64,000 nt of DNA from positions 42,009 through 106,008 of the forward strand of contig CAMXCT020000481.1 of the NCBI GenBank assembly GCA_947184155.2, given 5' to 3'. Positions within the stretch are counted from its first letter, which is position 1. Every line of letters starts with the position of its first letter. The translations under genes were made by a program, and so were the position numbers. This document shows positions 51,053-62,500 of the stretch, piece after piece. This stretch comes from Cladocopium goreaui (lineage: Eukaryota > Sar > Dinophyceae > Suessiales > Symbiodiniaceae). The notes below the pieces were generated by a model that was given only the letters and a program-made list of their open reading frames with translations, ran no database searches and was not told where the DNA came from.

Positions 51053-52265
51053 GCGCTTTTGGTTTTGGACACAGACGGTGGGCGTTTGGCCGTGAAATAC
51101 AACTCATTAGCCCGCAAGGACAGCATTTTTTGTTATTTTTTTCCACGGTTGTCATTTGTCATGAGAACTGGAAAAAACAAAATCGGTTCAAAGTGATTCA
51201 AACTGTTATTGCTAGTATTTTGTTCCTGGTACGAGGAACTGTGGCCAAGTGTCAAACAACAAGTTGCTTTTGAAAAACGGGTCTTCACCTCAGATGCTGT
51301 TGAACCGTTGAATCTTTGGGAATCTGCAAGTGTTGCACAACATTTTTTTTGCAATATGTTCAAACAACCTGATACCAAGGTCATCAACAAACTGCCGAAA
51401 CCCTCCGCAACCCGAAGTGATGTGGACGTTGCCGTCATAGATGACTACACCGTCATATTTCAGGTGCCGAAAAGGTTTCTTACATATTTGTAAACGTACC
51501 AACAAAACCACCCTCAATCAGTTGCATTTGCAATCAGGCTTGCAATGATGTTGTCGTGGCTGCGGTTGCTGCTAGCAGCGAGAACGAACTAGTGGTGCTC
51601 GAGCTCGCACGAGCCTCAATGGATCAGCATCTGGAAAATGTGACGAATGTGGCCAAGTAAATGGGAACGATTTGTGAATGGCGGATATTTTGTAAACGTG
51701 CCTTGGGGAAGTGCAACTACAAAGGCTGAAGGCATGTTCAATGCACTCTCAAGCGCCTGCCAAAGTCAGAGTTTCCTGCCGGTTGCTCAGACTCCTAAGT
51801 GTCCGTCATGTATTCAAATATATGCCGTGCTTCAATAAGACCATCTATCACATTTTCATACATTTTCCATATTTTTTTGGTCTACAAAAAGGGGCAATGA
51901 CCTGCACCTGCATGGAAACCCATTTCTGCGGAGTTTCTGATTCTGATGCAATGTTAGAAATTCTGGCGAAACATGTCGTTTGATCGAGGTCTTCGGGGCT
52001 GACCAAACAACTTGTGCTGGACAATCTGAGTGATGTTCTTTTCATTTTAGATGAGGTTGGCAGCGCCTGTGTTGCCAAGAGAATGGCCTGAGACAGACAT
52101 GGGACCCGACACAGACGCTGTTTTCGTTTCTTGTGACTTGACTTGACAGCTTGACAGCTACTGTCGGCTACCGTGCCATTTTGGCAGGTGACCGACAATG
52201 GAGTCATCATGGAGACAGATGATGAAAAAATCTCTGCACGAATCAAAATGATCGATGAAACAGAG
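51053..52265 (+). CDS. COPZ: Coatomer subunit zeta (COPI), multi-exon, partial
   Basis: Exon-sized blocks follow the coatomer zeta sequence in order. ALLVLDTDGGRLAVKY (51053-51100); ELWPSVKQQVAFEKRVF (about 51233-51285); DVAVIDDYTVIFQ (to 51463); SSENELVVLELARASMD (exon starting 51538); LVLDNLSDVLFILDE (to 52055); VTDNGVIMETDDEKISARIK (52188-52265). Zeta is the small longin-domain subunit of the COPI coat on Golgi vesicles. Each recognisable 3' splice site is AG followed by G. Several 5' sites are GT (51464, 52056); others are unclear, so I give no full exon model. The N-terminal exon is not found. A possible last exon at 52637 (VSQYAIKEAVQHL) resembles the zeta C-terminus. Same strand as the next two genes. 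Confidence 0.85.
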
Positions 52266-52395
52266 GTCACCCAAAGTGCGCAGGCTCGGCATGGCATGGT
52301 ATGGCCTGGCCCGGCAAATGCATGGGTTTCATGGGGTGAATCTGCAACAATTTGCAATACATGGCAACATGATCAATATGGTAAATTTAGTGCAA

Positions 52396-52468
52396 TATAA
52401 TATAATATAATATAATATAATATAATATAATATTAATATAATATAATATAATATAATATAATATAATG
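52396..52468. repeat. TATAA microsatellite
   Basis: ATATA/TATAA 5-bp units repeated about 14 times with one interruption, inside or just after the coatomer zeta gene. Confidence 0.9.
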
Positions 52469-53294
52469 CAATGTAACTTCATGCAACTTCCTGTAATTTC
52501 ATGTGTCTCGTGTTGAACCACAGTGAGTTGCTCCGGAGCCCATTCAGGCTGAGCAGATGTTCCAGAAAGCAACCCAAAGTCTCAAACTCAAGTGACAATC
52601 AGAAACTCAAGGCAAAAGAGAATTGAGATGAGTTGAGTGTCACAGTATGCAATCAAAGAAGCAGTTCAGCATTTGTCACTTGTTTGCAACTTTGCGATCG
52701 CTGCGAGGTGCGAAGCAGAAGCTGCTGGGTTCATTGATGGGGAGCCGGGGTTGAGATGCCCATGGCTCTCTGAGCATTTGGCACAAGCTGCCGCTGATAA
52801 TATCTCAGCTAGCGAGGCTCAGAGCGACTTCATGCCCGTGCGGCAGCACTTGGTGGAAGGTATGTCATGTATTGATTAACTACGCTTAAGTTTTGTTCAA
52901 AATCTGTACCCTAGCTAGCCAATGCTAGACATTGTTTTCACAATTCACTTGGAAAGTCTTTTCGCTTTCGCATAATCTTACTAGTCTTGCTTCGGCTGTG
53001 CGGAAGTATCACAAACCAAAATGGTTGCCTACTCAAGGCATTTCGGTCAAAGTGAGGAGTGTGAATGCTACAGATTGCTCCACCGCGCTGGTCAAAATTG
53101 CAGCTTCTGGATCTCGGGCAGCGGTGAAGTCTTAGTCTTAGCTACTTTGTTTGTGCTGATTCTTGCTATGAAGAAAGCACTCAAATCACTATGGACTACA
53201 GTGACTACACACTAGCCAGCCCTTCCTGCGAGGAACATTTGTCCCTGTATGGATCTAATGGGCTCAAGTCCTCACCGGTGAGTTTGTGCTAGAC

Positions 53295-54194
53295 ATGGCC
53301 AGCCGCTGCCTGGCAGCTGGGGCGTGTGTGAGCTTCTTTGCCGGCATTGGATTCTGCCTTCTTGTCGGTCAGTTCTTGCCAGTGAATCCTGGCCTTGCTC
53401 GGCGCTTGGAAGCTGTTGGACACTGGGCTGATCATGAACTATCACATGCGATCATGATAATACATGCTGAAATTGCGAACAGGGGATCACTGGGAGCACG
53501 AGCTGGAGTTGCATCGCAAGCCTCTGAGGTTGAGGGCAAACATGAAAAGCAGTCTTGTTTTAAGTATGTTCATAAACACACTTACGCCACAGGTGATCCC
53601 AAGGCAGCTGCTTACTTCGTTGCCAAATATTTTGGAGCTTGGTGCAATCACGAACCTGGACATGGAAAGCAGCGTACGCACTGCAAAGATACCGAATTTG
53701 AACAGCCCATGACATGGAACGCCTATTTCCCAGCAAGTTTGGAACAGCCCTTGGGTTTCTCCATTCACTTTGTGAAGAATCCTCACAAATTTCCAGCGCA
53801 AGCTCCGATGAACGAGACGGAGCTTGGGCTTTTGGTGGAGAAATGGCGCGGGAACTTCAGCCAGACTGGGCGTTTTGATCAATTTATGGACAATCATTTG
53901 GGTTTGGTTTTTGATACACTGGATCCTTTGGTGGAAAAGTGGCAGCGAGATGGTGTGCCCTTCATTTGTCGTTCCTGGTGTTGTGGACCTGGGATGGAGC
54001 AGTGGCCGGATCGGTGCCCCTTCGGTCCAAGCTCCGACATGGATTTCTGCGAACAGGGCTGTTATGTGGAGGTGCCACATGGCATCATTCTTGAAGCTCT
54101 CTGCGGCATGGAGAATTACACGGCTTCACGAAAGTGTCTCACAAAGGTTGGCCCTCACCAGCTTAAGTCTTTCGACCTTTGTTCAGACAATTGA
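53295..54194 (+). CDS. VOC (glyoxalase-fold) protein with N-terminal membrane segment
   Basis: About 299 codons from ATG 53295 (a GTG at 53286 would add three). Residues about 8-30 are hydrophobic (AGACVSFFAGIGFCLLVG), a signal anchor or signal peptide. Two halves typical of the vicinal oxygen chelate fold follow: VHKHTYATGDPKAAAYFVAKYFGA near residue 95 and DNHLGLVFDTLDPLVEKW near residue 200, ending CYVEVPHGIILEAL. The first His, the second His and the last Glu are the usual metal ligands. The C-terminal half has many Cys (CRSWCCGPG, CPFG, CEQGCY), suggesting disulphides in a secretory compartment. Substrate unknown. Unlike its two neighbours it shows no intron across 900 bp. Confidence 0.65.
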   Translation: MASRCLAAGACVSFFAGIGFCLLVGQFLPVNPGLARRLEAVGHWADHELSHAIMIIHAEIANRGSLGARAGVASQASEVEGKHEKQSCFKYVHKHTYATGDPKAAAYFVAKYFGAWCNHEPGHGKQRTHCKDTEFEQPMTWNAYFPASLEQPLGFSIHFVKNPHKFPAQAPMNETELGLLVEKWRGNFSQTGRFDQFMDNHLGLVFDTLDPLVEKWQRDGVPFICRSWCCGPGMEQWPDRCPFGPSSDMDFCEQGCYVEVPHGIILEALCGMENYTASRKCLTKVGPHQLKSFDLCSDN

Positions 54195-55712
54195 CTTGGT
54201 AGTGCTTCGTCGCTGCATGCGCATGGCAGGATCAGCTGCCATTCGTATTCTCCTGGCCCTGTCAAGCAGCACCAGGGACAGCAGCTTGGCCAACTTGGCC
54301 GTGTGCAAGAACAAAATCTGTTGATGGTGAAGTGGATGCGTGATGGGATGGGAAACTTTTGGTACTTCAACAAACTCTTGTCACGAAAGCTAGCGGTAGC
54401 TAGCTGGAGTTACTCTTGCTTCAGCAAGGGGAGGGGCAGGTCTGAGATCACTCGAACTCCATCCCAAGCTCCCGGGGCGTTTTGAAGCAGTGTTGGAAGC
54501 AGATGGTCACGGGCTCAAATCCTGCCAGGTCCCTAACCTAGGCAATCTGTATTCAGCATATCCAAATCCCATCAAAATTCCATCATGTTTCCAGGCTCAT
54601 ATGAACATTATGAACCTTAGCTTCCCCCCCTTGGGCCTCAAGTGATGAAAGGTGTGCCAAACAAGCCACACATTTCCCTTCTCAAGGCTCATTTGTGTTG
54701 TGACAAAACTGATCCGTTTTCATGGAGCTGGGACACGAACCCTTATATTTTGTGTCTTTTGCTCGCAGACTTGCTTTGATTTGATGGCTCAAGACCGCAC
54801 CAACTTCATCCAACTTCCACATCCCGTTCTTGAAGCTTCATGAAAGGAACTACCGGGTCCAGGCCGGCAACAGTATCGATCAATATTCGCAAAACAAAAA
54901 TCAAATCCAAATTGGTAGCCTATGTGGTGCCCAGAGCATCCTTGTGTCTTCTTACGTTTTGGTATCCCCCAAAAAAAGAACACTAGTCATCACTAGCCCT
55001 GTTTTAGCTCACTTTTAGCTCACTCGCTGATAAGTTTGAGTTCACAGTGTTCTATCACTGACCCCGACCGCATTAAGCACAGTAGATGGCTTCATCCCAC
55101 TGGTTGCTGAAACTCGTGTAACCAAGTTTGTCTGAGTCGTGTGATATGATCGACCTTTGGCTTGGAGAATAATCTAGATGTGATGATCTGTGATGATGTG
55201 AAAGAGAAAGCGAAAGGACCAGAAGTCTGAAATTATTGCCCTTAGCATGGAGCTGAAATCCGGCCATGCCTCCTCGGAGACCTGGAGCATCCAAGAAGGT
55301 GCGACGTTCCACATTGAGTCTGGGATGGTCCAGAATCGTGACATCAGAAGACTGCGAGACCTTGCGAGAATGTGCGAAAGTGTGCCAAATTTATAACAGT
55401 TTTGCAAAGAATTACTATATATATATATATATAGTTGTAACATGTTGTAACAACAGTAATTGAATTTAAACAAGGAATTTGCAGAATGGCAGCTGCGTTG
55501 AGGACTCTGCCCCGAATCTGACCAGGACGACCTGGCCACATTGGCCACATTGGCCACCCTCCCCGACTTCGTGGATCCGGATGAAGCCGTGGTGTCCTCC
55601 TGGTGCGGCTTGGAATCGCTTGGAATAGGGATGGTGTCTTTGGACGTGCCCCACCCCAATGAAATAAACATAAACATTGAACCAACATGTACACAAAATT
55701 ATACAAACATGA
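54195..55712. other. No firm gene; tRNA-like relic and possible exon
   Basis: At 54515-54533 a T-arm-like CGGGCTCAAATCCTG occurs without a full tRNA fold. At about 55229-55395 one plus frame (LSMELKSGHASSETW and onward) is open after an AG and could be an exon of an unknown gene. Neither is convincing. Confidence 0.35.
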
Positions 55713-55821
55713 ATAAGATATAATAAGATATAATAAGATATAATAAGATATAATAAGATATAATAAGATATAATAAGATATAATAAGATATAATAAGATA
55801 TAATAAGATATAATAAGATAC
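55713..55821. repeat. 10-bp AT-rich tandem repeat
   Basis: AAGATATAAT repeated about eleven times almost perfectly. The 10-bp period is close to one helical turn. Confidence 0.95.
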
Positions 55822-57735
55822 TGTAGGTATTCATACCTTTCCAGTCCTTTTCACACAGCAAAATCACCCAAACATCTCCTTGCCCTTTGGGTGAGCAAAA
55901 CTGAAACATGTGCTCTGCCTGGAGGTTTGCAGACTACAAGTCTGAAGAGACTAGTGAAGGCTTGGCCGTGTACCTGTTGCACACAAACATTGATTTGTCA
56001 TTTAGAGATTTAGAAAGATGAAAGCTGGTGGTCACTGCTGTTCTTGACAGCTGAGCCTGCCAGACATTTGTGAATCTCCACCGATGGTTGGCAGGCAGTG
56101 TTGCCTGGCTAGCGGAGGTGGCATCCAATCCGCAAAGGTGACTCGGAAGTGCTTAGTTTGGACATTACCCATCAGAACCGTAAGTTGGTCGGGTAGATTG
56201 ATGAGGTGTGAAAGTGTTGATACCCCTGGGCCTTAATGCCATTTTGGCAAAAAGGATCCATTTTGCTTCTAATTACATGTGTTATGACTTATGACTTTGT
56301 TGAGTCTAATTATGTATCTGTGTGTTTACCCATTATATCCATTATCATTCCAAGACAATGTGGAGGTTCACCAGCATGTCTCTACCGAAGGGCTGGTACT
56401 TCTCATGTGACGGTGACAGAATATAGAGTGGAAAATGCATCTGCTTTCTCATTGAAAACCGCGAAGGGTACCACAATCTTTGGGACGTCATTGAGCCCCA
56501 TTGTCATTAATGGTATAGCCACTCCTGATTATTGTCGACCAAGGTTGACGTACTCGAAAGCCAGATGTTTCTTTTCCCCTTGAATGTGCCTTTTGGATCA
56601 AGAGTCCAATGCCAGGTCCGACCGTTTGGGAGTTGGTGCAACTCCTGCAAAAGTGGCAGCTGGCCACACAGCTTGAAATGCTGCACTGGTCAAAGTTCTT
56701 TTGCTCCAAAAAGACTGGTATTTTCCTCCCAGTTCTACTTATATACTTCTCTGCAGGAATTTTACCACCTGAGGACCAACCTGCAAAAGAGTTGCAGCCT
56801 TTGGGCAAAGCAGCAAGAAAGGCCATGAATAGAAGGCTCGGGATCTGGGATGTATTCCTGTACTCAACGACCAGATTCAAACACTCAGGCACAAGTTTTG
56901 CCCTCAAGTTTCAGAGGCTTCGAAGAGAGAAAGAAGAAGCAGAATACGCTTTACAAGGCTGTGGATAGTGGTTGGAGTTGAAAAATCAAAGTGGTAAAAC
57001 AAGTTCCCTGGACAACCAGGTACTTATTGGGTTTCATTGCGGCAACATTGCCATTTACTACCAGTGCTTTACAATGTGCTGGCACTGGATGGAACTGACT
57101 TCGCTGTTGTTTGTGTGCTCCGAGGCAAGTGTTGCTTTGTAGAATTTGACAAAGCATGATTGAATGAGTACATCGTGATTTTCCTTTAGAAATCAGCTCT
57201 AGAGTCTAGAGACAAACAACACAGTTTCTGAGCAAACCTTTCAAGACAAATGGACCACTTCAGATGCAGCACATAATCAACTCAAAACAAACTCTGCATA
57301 CAATACTCGAGACAAACAGTCCGTTGTGTGGCCACGTAGAAAGTAACATTGGAGTAGATCCCTTTGACGCTTGGCAAAAAGTTGGGAGGTTAGGCAGCCG
57401 CGTGATGCAAATTAGTTCTAGCCATTTTGAACGAGATGGACAAATATCACTTAACTTCAGTTCTTAAGTTAATCAATCAGTCCAACACGAACATTCGAAG
57501 ACAAGCTTTCGACAAACTTTTTCAATTTGACTGCATCTGCAAGCACCGCAAGCACCCTACCTGTCAAGAGCTCAGGAAGCAGCCATGCTCGAGCAGGATG
57601 TGGACATAACACTGAAGGCCTTCAGCGTAATTACTTCGTACCTGCCACTTCTGCATGTGAGTTGACAAACATTGACAAAGCATGGCCTCATCATGGCCAC
57701 ATGGCCGAACCTGGCCAAACTTGGCCTGGCCGAAG
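55822..57735. other. Mostly unassigned; two possible short coding segments
   Basis: Frames at 56236-56583 (115 codons) and 56609-56968 (119 codons) contain plausible helical text (for example KAARKAMNRRLGIWDVFLYS and LKFQRLRREKEEAEYAL in the second) but no motif I recognise. They may be exons or retroelement debris. The first RAB23 exon should lie within or before this stretch but was not found. Confidence 0.35.
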
Positions 57736-59528
57736 GTGATTGTTGTCGGGAATGGACAAGTTGGGAAGACGTCCATGCTGCTGCCTCAGCCTGTCGTAGC
57801 ATTCCCATTCCAAGGCATCGCTTTTGGAGTTCAGAATTCCCGGCCGTGCCCGTTCACTTTTACAAAATTTGGAGACGACAGGATCACGCGATTTGCAAAG
57901 GGCATCTTCACAAATGAATATAAGAAGACCATCGGCCAGGGACCTAGCTGTCTTTGGCATGACGGATGTGGCATCATTGCATTCATATCACAAGTACATT
58001 GGATGCTTCTACCAGATTCTCGCATGGATCCCAAAATTGGATGACATGGATCACTGTTCAAATTCACTGTTCAAATTGTGCGCGTTGATTTGGAACAACA
58101 GGGGTCAATCTCTGGGTCCCATAGCCAGCATAGCCAGGTCATTGATTCGTTTTGACGGTCCAACATCCAATTGGCCCAGTGGCTTGCAGCTGAAAGGTGT
58201 TGACTTCCTTGAAAAGAGGACGTTTTTGAAGGACATTGGCGAGGAGGTGGGATAGTGCTTCCCAGCTGTTGAGACCAAGTGAAACCATTGGATCGTTGGG
58301 GAAAAAATGACAGGAATCCTTGATCCAAAGACAGCTTTAAGCAGACACATTCCTCAGTGCAGGAGATCATTTTCCTTTTATTTCCTTTCCAGTTTCTCTG
58401 ATGACCATGGACACGTCAACTTCCAATCCCCTCCGGGCGCATGTTTGGCGGCCAGGTCACTTTTCTGCTGTGGGACACAGCAGGTCAGGAGGAGTATGAT
58501 GCAATCACCAGAGCGTACTACAAGGTCGGATGCCCTTGGCGAGCTGCGAAAATTTGGAGCGGTCAATGATTGTAGTATGGATCCAATACATTTCAGCACA
58601 TCCCAAAAAGGATGTGACTATAAATACCAAAGAGTCTGGGCTCTTGGTCGAGGCGTTCTTTGAACGGGTGCTTATTTGTGTGCAAGGAATTCCACTGCCT
58701 TGTGTTTCTAGTTGTCACAGCAAGATTTCTTGGTGACGCCAGGGAGCTGGTGCCTGCATTTTGGCATTCTCCACCACAGACAGAGATTCCTTTGACGCCG
58801 TTGAGTCTTGGTACAAGAAGGTGCCATGTCCATGGACATCCATAGCCTTCCTTTGCTGGATGGCCCCAAATGGGGCATTTGGCCGGGACCTTCACTGACT
58901 GGTCATTGCAATGCTTGTGTTCGCGCAGGTCCATGATGAATGCGGTCAGATGGCCATGGTGTTAGTTCAGAACAAGGCAGGGATGGACTTTAGCAGACTA
59001 ACGTGGCAATGGATGATCCTCTCATTGGTCAAAGCTTCGGCTTGCTAAGGTGGATCTGATGGACGACGCAGTGGTGGACGCTAAAGAAGTAGAGACGTCA
59101 GCCTCTAAGCCACAACTTGAATCAAATCCGAGCAAGGGAGAGAGACTCGGAGAGAGAGAGAGAGAGGACAAATTGCACTTGTTTTAACTTTTTAACGGAC
59201 AATGTCCTCCTTTGCCCACCTTCGAAGCATCATGGGTAAAATTTGCTCACTTGAGGCTTGCGAAGAAGCTGCGGCTCAAGCTCTACAGGACCGAAGCGGC
59301 AGCTGCATTCGGTTCAATCCATCTAATGGGTCTACAAATTATTACAAATTGCTATTTTGGTGTGGTAGAAATGCATTTAATATACTTTAATGGGATCATA
59401 TATGAAAGCTGTGTTGTTTGATAAAACCGTTTGATTCTTTATCTACACATTCTACACGTCCCCAGTTTCAAACTGGTAAGGTTTCGATTGTGAGGACCTG
59501 TGTCAAAGATGATTTGAACGTAACCGAG
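57736..59528 (+). CDS. RAB23: RAB23-like small GTPase, nine exons recognised
   Basis: Exons I can place: 57736-57779 (VIVVGNGQVGKTSM, P-loop), 57882-57934 (RFAKGIFTNEYKKTIG, switch I), 58197-58246 (VDFLEKRTFLKDIGEE), 58456-58524 (WDTAGQEEYDAITRAYYK, switch II), 58743-58820 (STTDRDSFDAVESWYKK), 58929-58976 (VLVQNK), 59050 to about 59092 (VDLMDDAVVDAKEV), about 59250-59288 (LAKKLRLKLY), 59495-59528 (TCVKDDLNVTE). The NKVD guanine motif is split by an intron. Wording such as GIFTNEYKKTIG, FSTTDRDSF and VKDDLNV is specific to RAB23, a Rab linked to cilia, consistent with a flagellate. Introns open with GC (57780, 57935, 58977, 59529), GT (58247, 58525, 58821) or GA (59289), and every resolved 3' site is AG|G. 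The N-terminus and the last exon are missing, and the 59092/59250 join is unresolved. Confidence 0.9.
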
Positions 59529-62500
59529 GCCTGGGACTCCGCTAGAATTGTGGAAAACGAGTCCTGCGTCACACAAGAAACAAGAAATGATAAAAATGTT
59601 AATTCAACTTGATTAAAACCTTGTGATGTGAAGTGTAGATTCCATGAGCATTGTACATGATACGTAAGGTTGGGCACTGCACTGCAGATTTTGATGTGTT
59701 TGAAACATATCCCATCCTCTCCGTTTCAGTCATTTAATCCATGTTCCTTTTTCCAAATTTTCCAATGCATTGCACCAGGTCTTCACCCATTTGGGCAGTG
59801 AATTCGTTAAACACGGTGGTGAGGCACGTGTGGCCTGTCAACCGTTTCAGAGACCCACTGGACCTGGCTGATCATTTTCAGCATATATAATCAAGATATA
59901 AACATATATATATAACTATATATTATTATAAATATAAAAATATCTATATTATATATTGTATATTATTGTATTATTATATATTATATCTTAGGATCTCAGA
60001 TTTTGTATGCTCTTGTGGTTGAGCCGTGCATCTTGAAGGAAAGGGGGGGAGTTTACATTGGTGACAGTGGACCACCGTGATGTGTCGTGGCCACACGCAG
60101 ACATCGCTTGGGAAATCCAGCATGATGTCAATCGAGGAGGCAATGGGGGTTTCTGTTGCATTGTAAACCGGGCAATTTCCATGGAAAGTTTCATGTATGG
60201 CAGTTATGGCAGTTATGGAAGTTATTGAAGTTATGGAAGTTATGAGCTGGATTTGCATCATCTTTGGACGTATTTGGGATCACTGAGAAGTATGGGGGTG
60301 TTGTACTTGTAGGGAATGAGATCTGCAAATATTCCGAGAAGATATTGCTTTCAGTGCGCTGGAAAGTTGTACTCAGATCACATTCCTTCCAGCTTCAATT
60401 TCCTGCTCATGGCATACAGTTTTAGACTCACTACCGATAAATTTGCGACAATTTCCTATGAGTTTCCTATGAGAATGGCCAGGTAGCTTCTAAGCCGCTG
60501 GCTGTTTGAAACTCAGCACCTGTAGCTCTTCAAGTGGAAGCTCAGCTGTTGTGTCGTGATTTGCCAAGGAAAGGAGTGCAGCTGCGAAGGTGAGAACAAA
60601 TTGAACAATTTCGTTTCAAAACAACTACACTATGGACCCGACTGAATTCCTTGAGAAGGGCCTTTTTTCTTTCCAGTGATTCTTCACCATGCTTGATCAG
60701 GATTGAAATGACTGATGACGATTCATTGGTCAATTAGTGGGTTGGATTGGGAATCAAATGCGAGAACCGATAATGTTCCCTCGGACCAGAAGCTATATAC
60801 CATCAGATTTAATCGTTTGGCCTTTGCAATCTCTGGTGATTGCTTGCTTTTATTCCTTGTCACCTTGACGAAGAGGGCCCTTATTGCAGTGTATGGCAAT
60901 GCAGGCTGGACAGCCACCTGCTGATGATGCGGCTCATGGCGATCAACCCTTCAAGCTGTCGACATTGGGCCTGACTTAGCAGATCTTAGCAGGTTCTGTT
61001 GATTTCTGTTGATCAAAGGTGACCTAGCTCTGACATTACTTTTTTGGACACAAGAGGCAGTTTCTGTAGGCCATTATGCTTTTCCAAGAAATTAACAGCT
61101 GCTCTTTGGACATATAATGATATATATATATATATTATACGTAGGATTACATGCAAGGCTGATGCTAATGGCCAAGATGATATGACAAGATGCAAGAACA
61201 CCGGCGCAAACCCGAACAGCCAATACACATACATGTAAAAGGATGACTGAAGGCATTAGTTGGCATACAACTATGAGCACTGTGATGCAGGACCTGAATA
61301 GACTAGCAATAGCCACGCAGATAAGATGGGATATCAACCTACAAACTCACAAACCCGTTATTAGCACAGAATACCGATATGACCGCTGAAAATGACTGAG
61401 AAATGACCAAACATTTGTGGGAGTTTTGTAGGTTCTTGCTGACTTCCACGACACATGCTAACAGCAAGGTCACCTAGGACAGACATAAAGTATGACCCGG
61501 CAAGCGCTACGGTGTTATCTGTGCTCATTGATAAAACAGGCCTTAGCGGCAGGCAATGCCACTTTTGATGAAAGTTGACTGGCAGGCAAGTAGATATATT
61601 GTCGGCTTGTTGGCAAATACGTGTGCAAAGATGAAGTCAAAATCGACCACTTTGGTATGGTTTCAGTGTTGCCAGACTACCGAGGAATGGAAAACCATCG
61701 GTGCAGCGAACTGGTGGTAAGAAGACTCGGTAGGGAACTCAGAGAACAAGCACTCCACCGGCGTAGTTTTCTTTTGACCAAAACAGGGCAATCCAGCTGT
61801 TGATGAAGCCATCCTGCACCGCAGGGATCGTCTCATTTCCTGAGATTGATTCTGTTTCAGATTGTGTAGGATTGTCATGAATTGTCTCCTGCAACAACGA
61901 GGGTCCAAAGTTCCCTTGAAAGGCTTCGTCGCGCGCTTCCTGGACTAAGGTGCGTAATCTTGTGAGCTGTTGCTCTGTGTAGATTGTCGCGTCTTCACCA
62001 CGTGTTTGATTTTTGTTACTTTGTTTGTTGCTTCAGAACTTTCTCAAAACTTAGACTTAGACTTTTGTTTTCTTTGGATCGCCATGATCACTTGATTTGA
62101 TTCACTACAATCCAGTCTGTAGGAACTAGCAGCTGGCTCACAACATTTGTCTCACCCCGATTTGCCCTTCATGGGCACGGTGGCATGCTGGAACAAAGAT
62201 TGCCCTTTGGAAGCTTAGAACGGCAAAATGTAGAGATATTTTAATCCTCGCTGAGGGGCTTTGAATCCAAATCGTTTGGTCCAGGGGCAACACCAATGGC
62301 TGCCAACAGCATTCTTTTGACAATGTGAAACAAGAAACGCAAAAGTTTGCAGGACAGTGGAGCTTGTTCTTGATAGAAACTATATATATATATTATATAT
62401 ATATATTAATTATATATATATATATATTATATTATATATATATTATATTATATATATACACGGTTCCTGTGATTTAACTTCCAGCTTGCACCCGAGACCA

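Noticed and set aside
50675..51196. 173-codon plus-strand ORF
   Set aside because: It runs through the first recognisable coatomer zeta exon and into its intron; only the exon part makes sense.
54475..54535. Possible tRNA gene with a T-arm near 54515
   Set aside because: The T-arm is plausible, but the acceptor stem pairs poorly and there is no room for both D and anticodon arms. At best a tRNA-like SINE relic.
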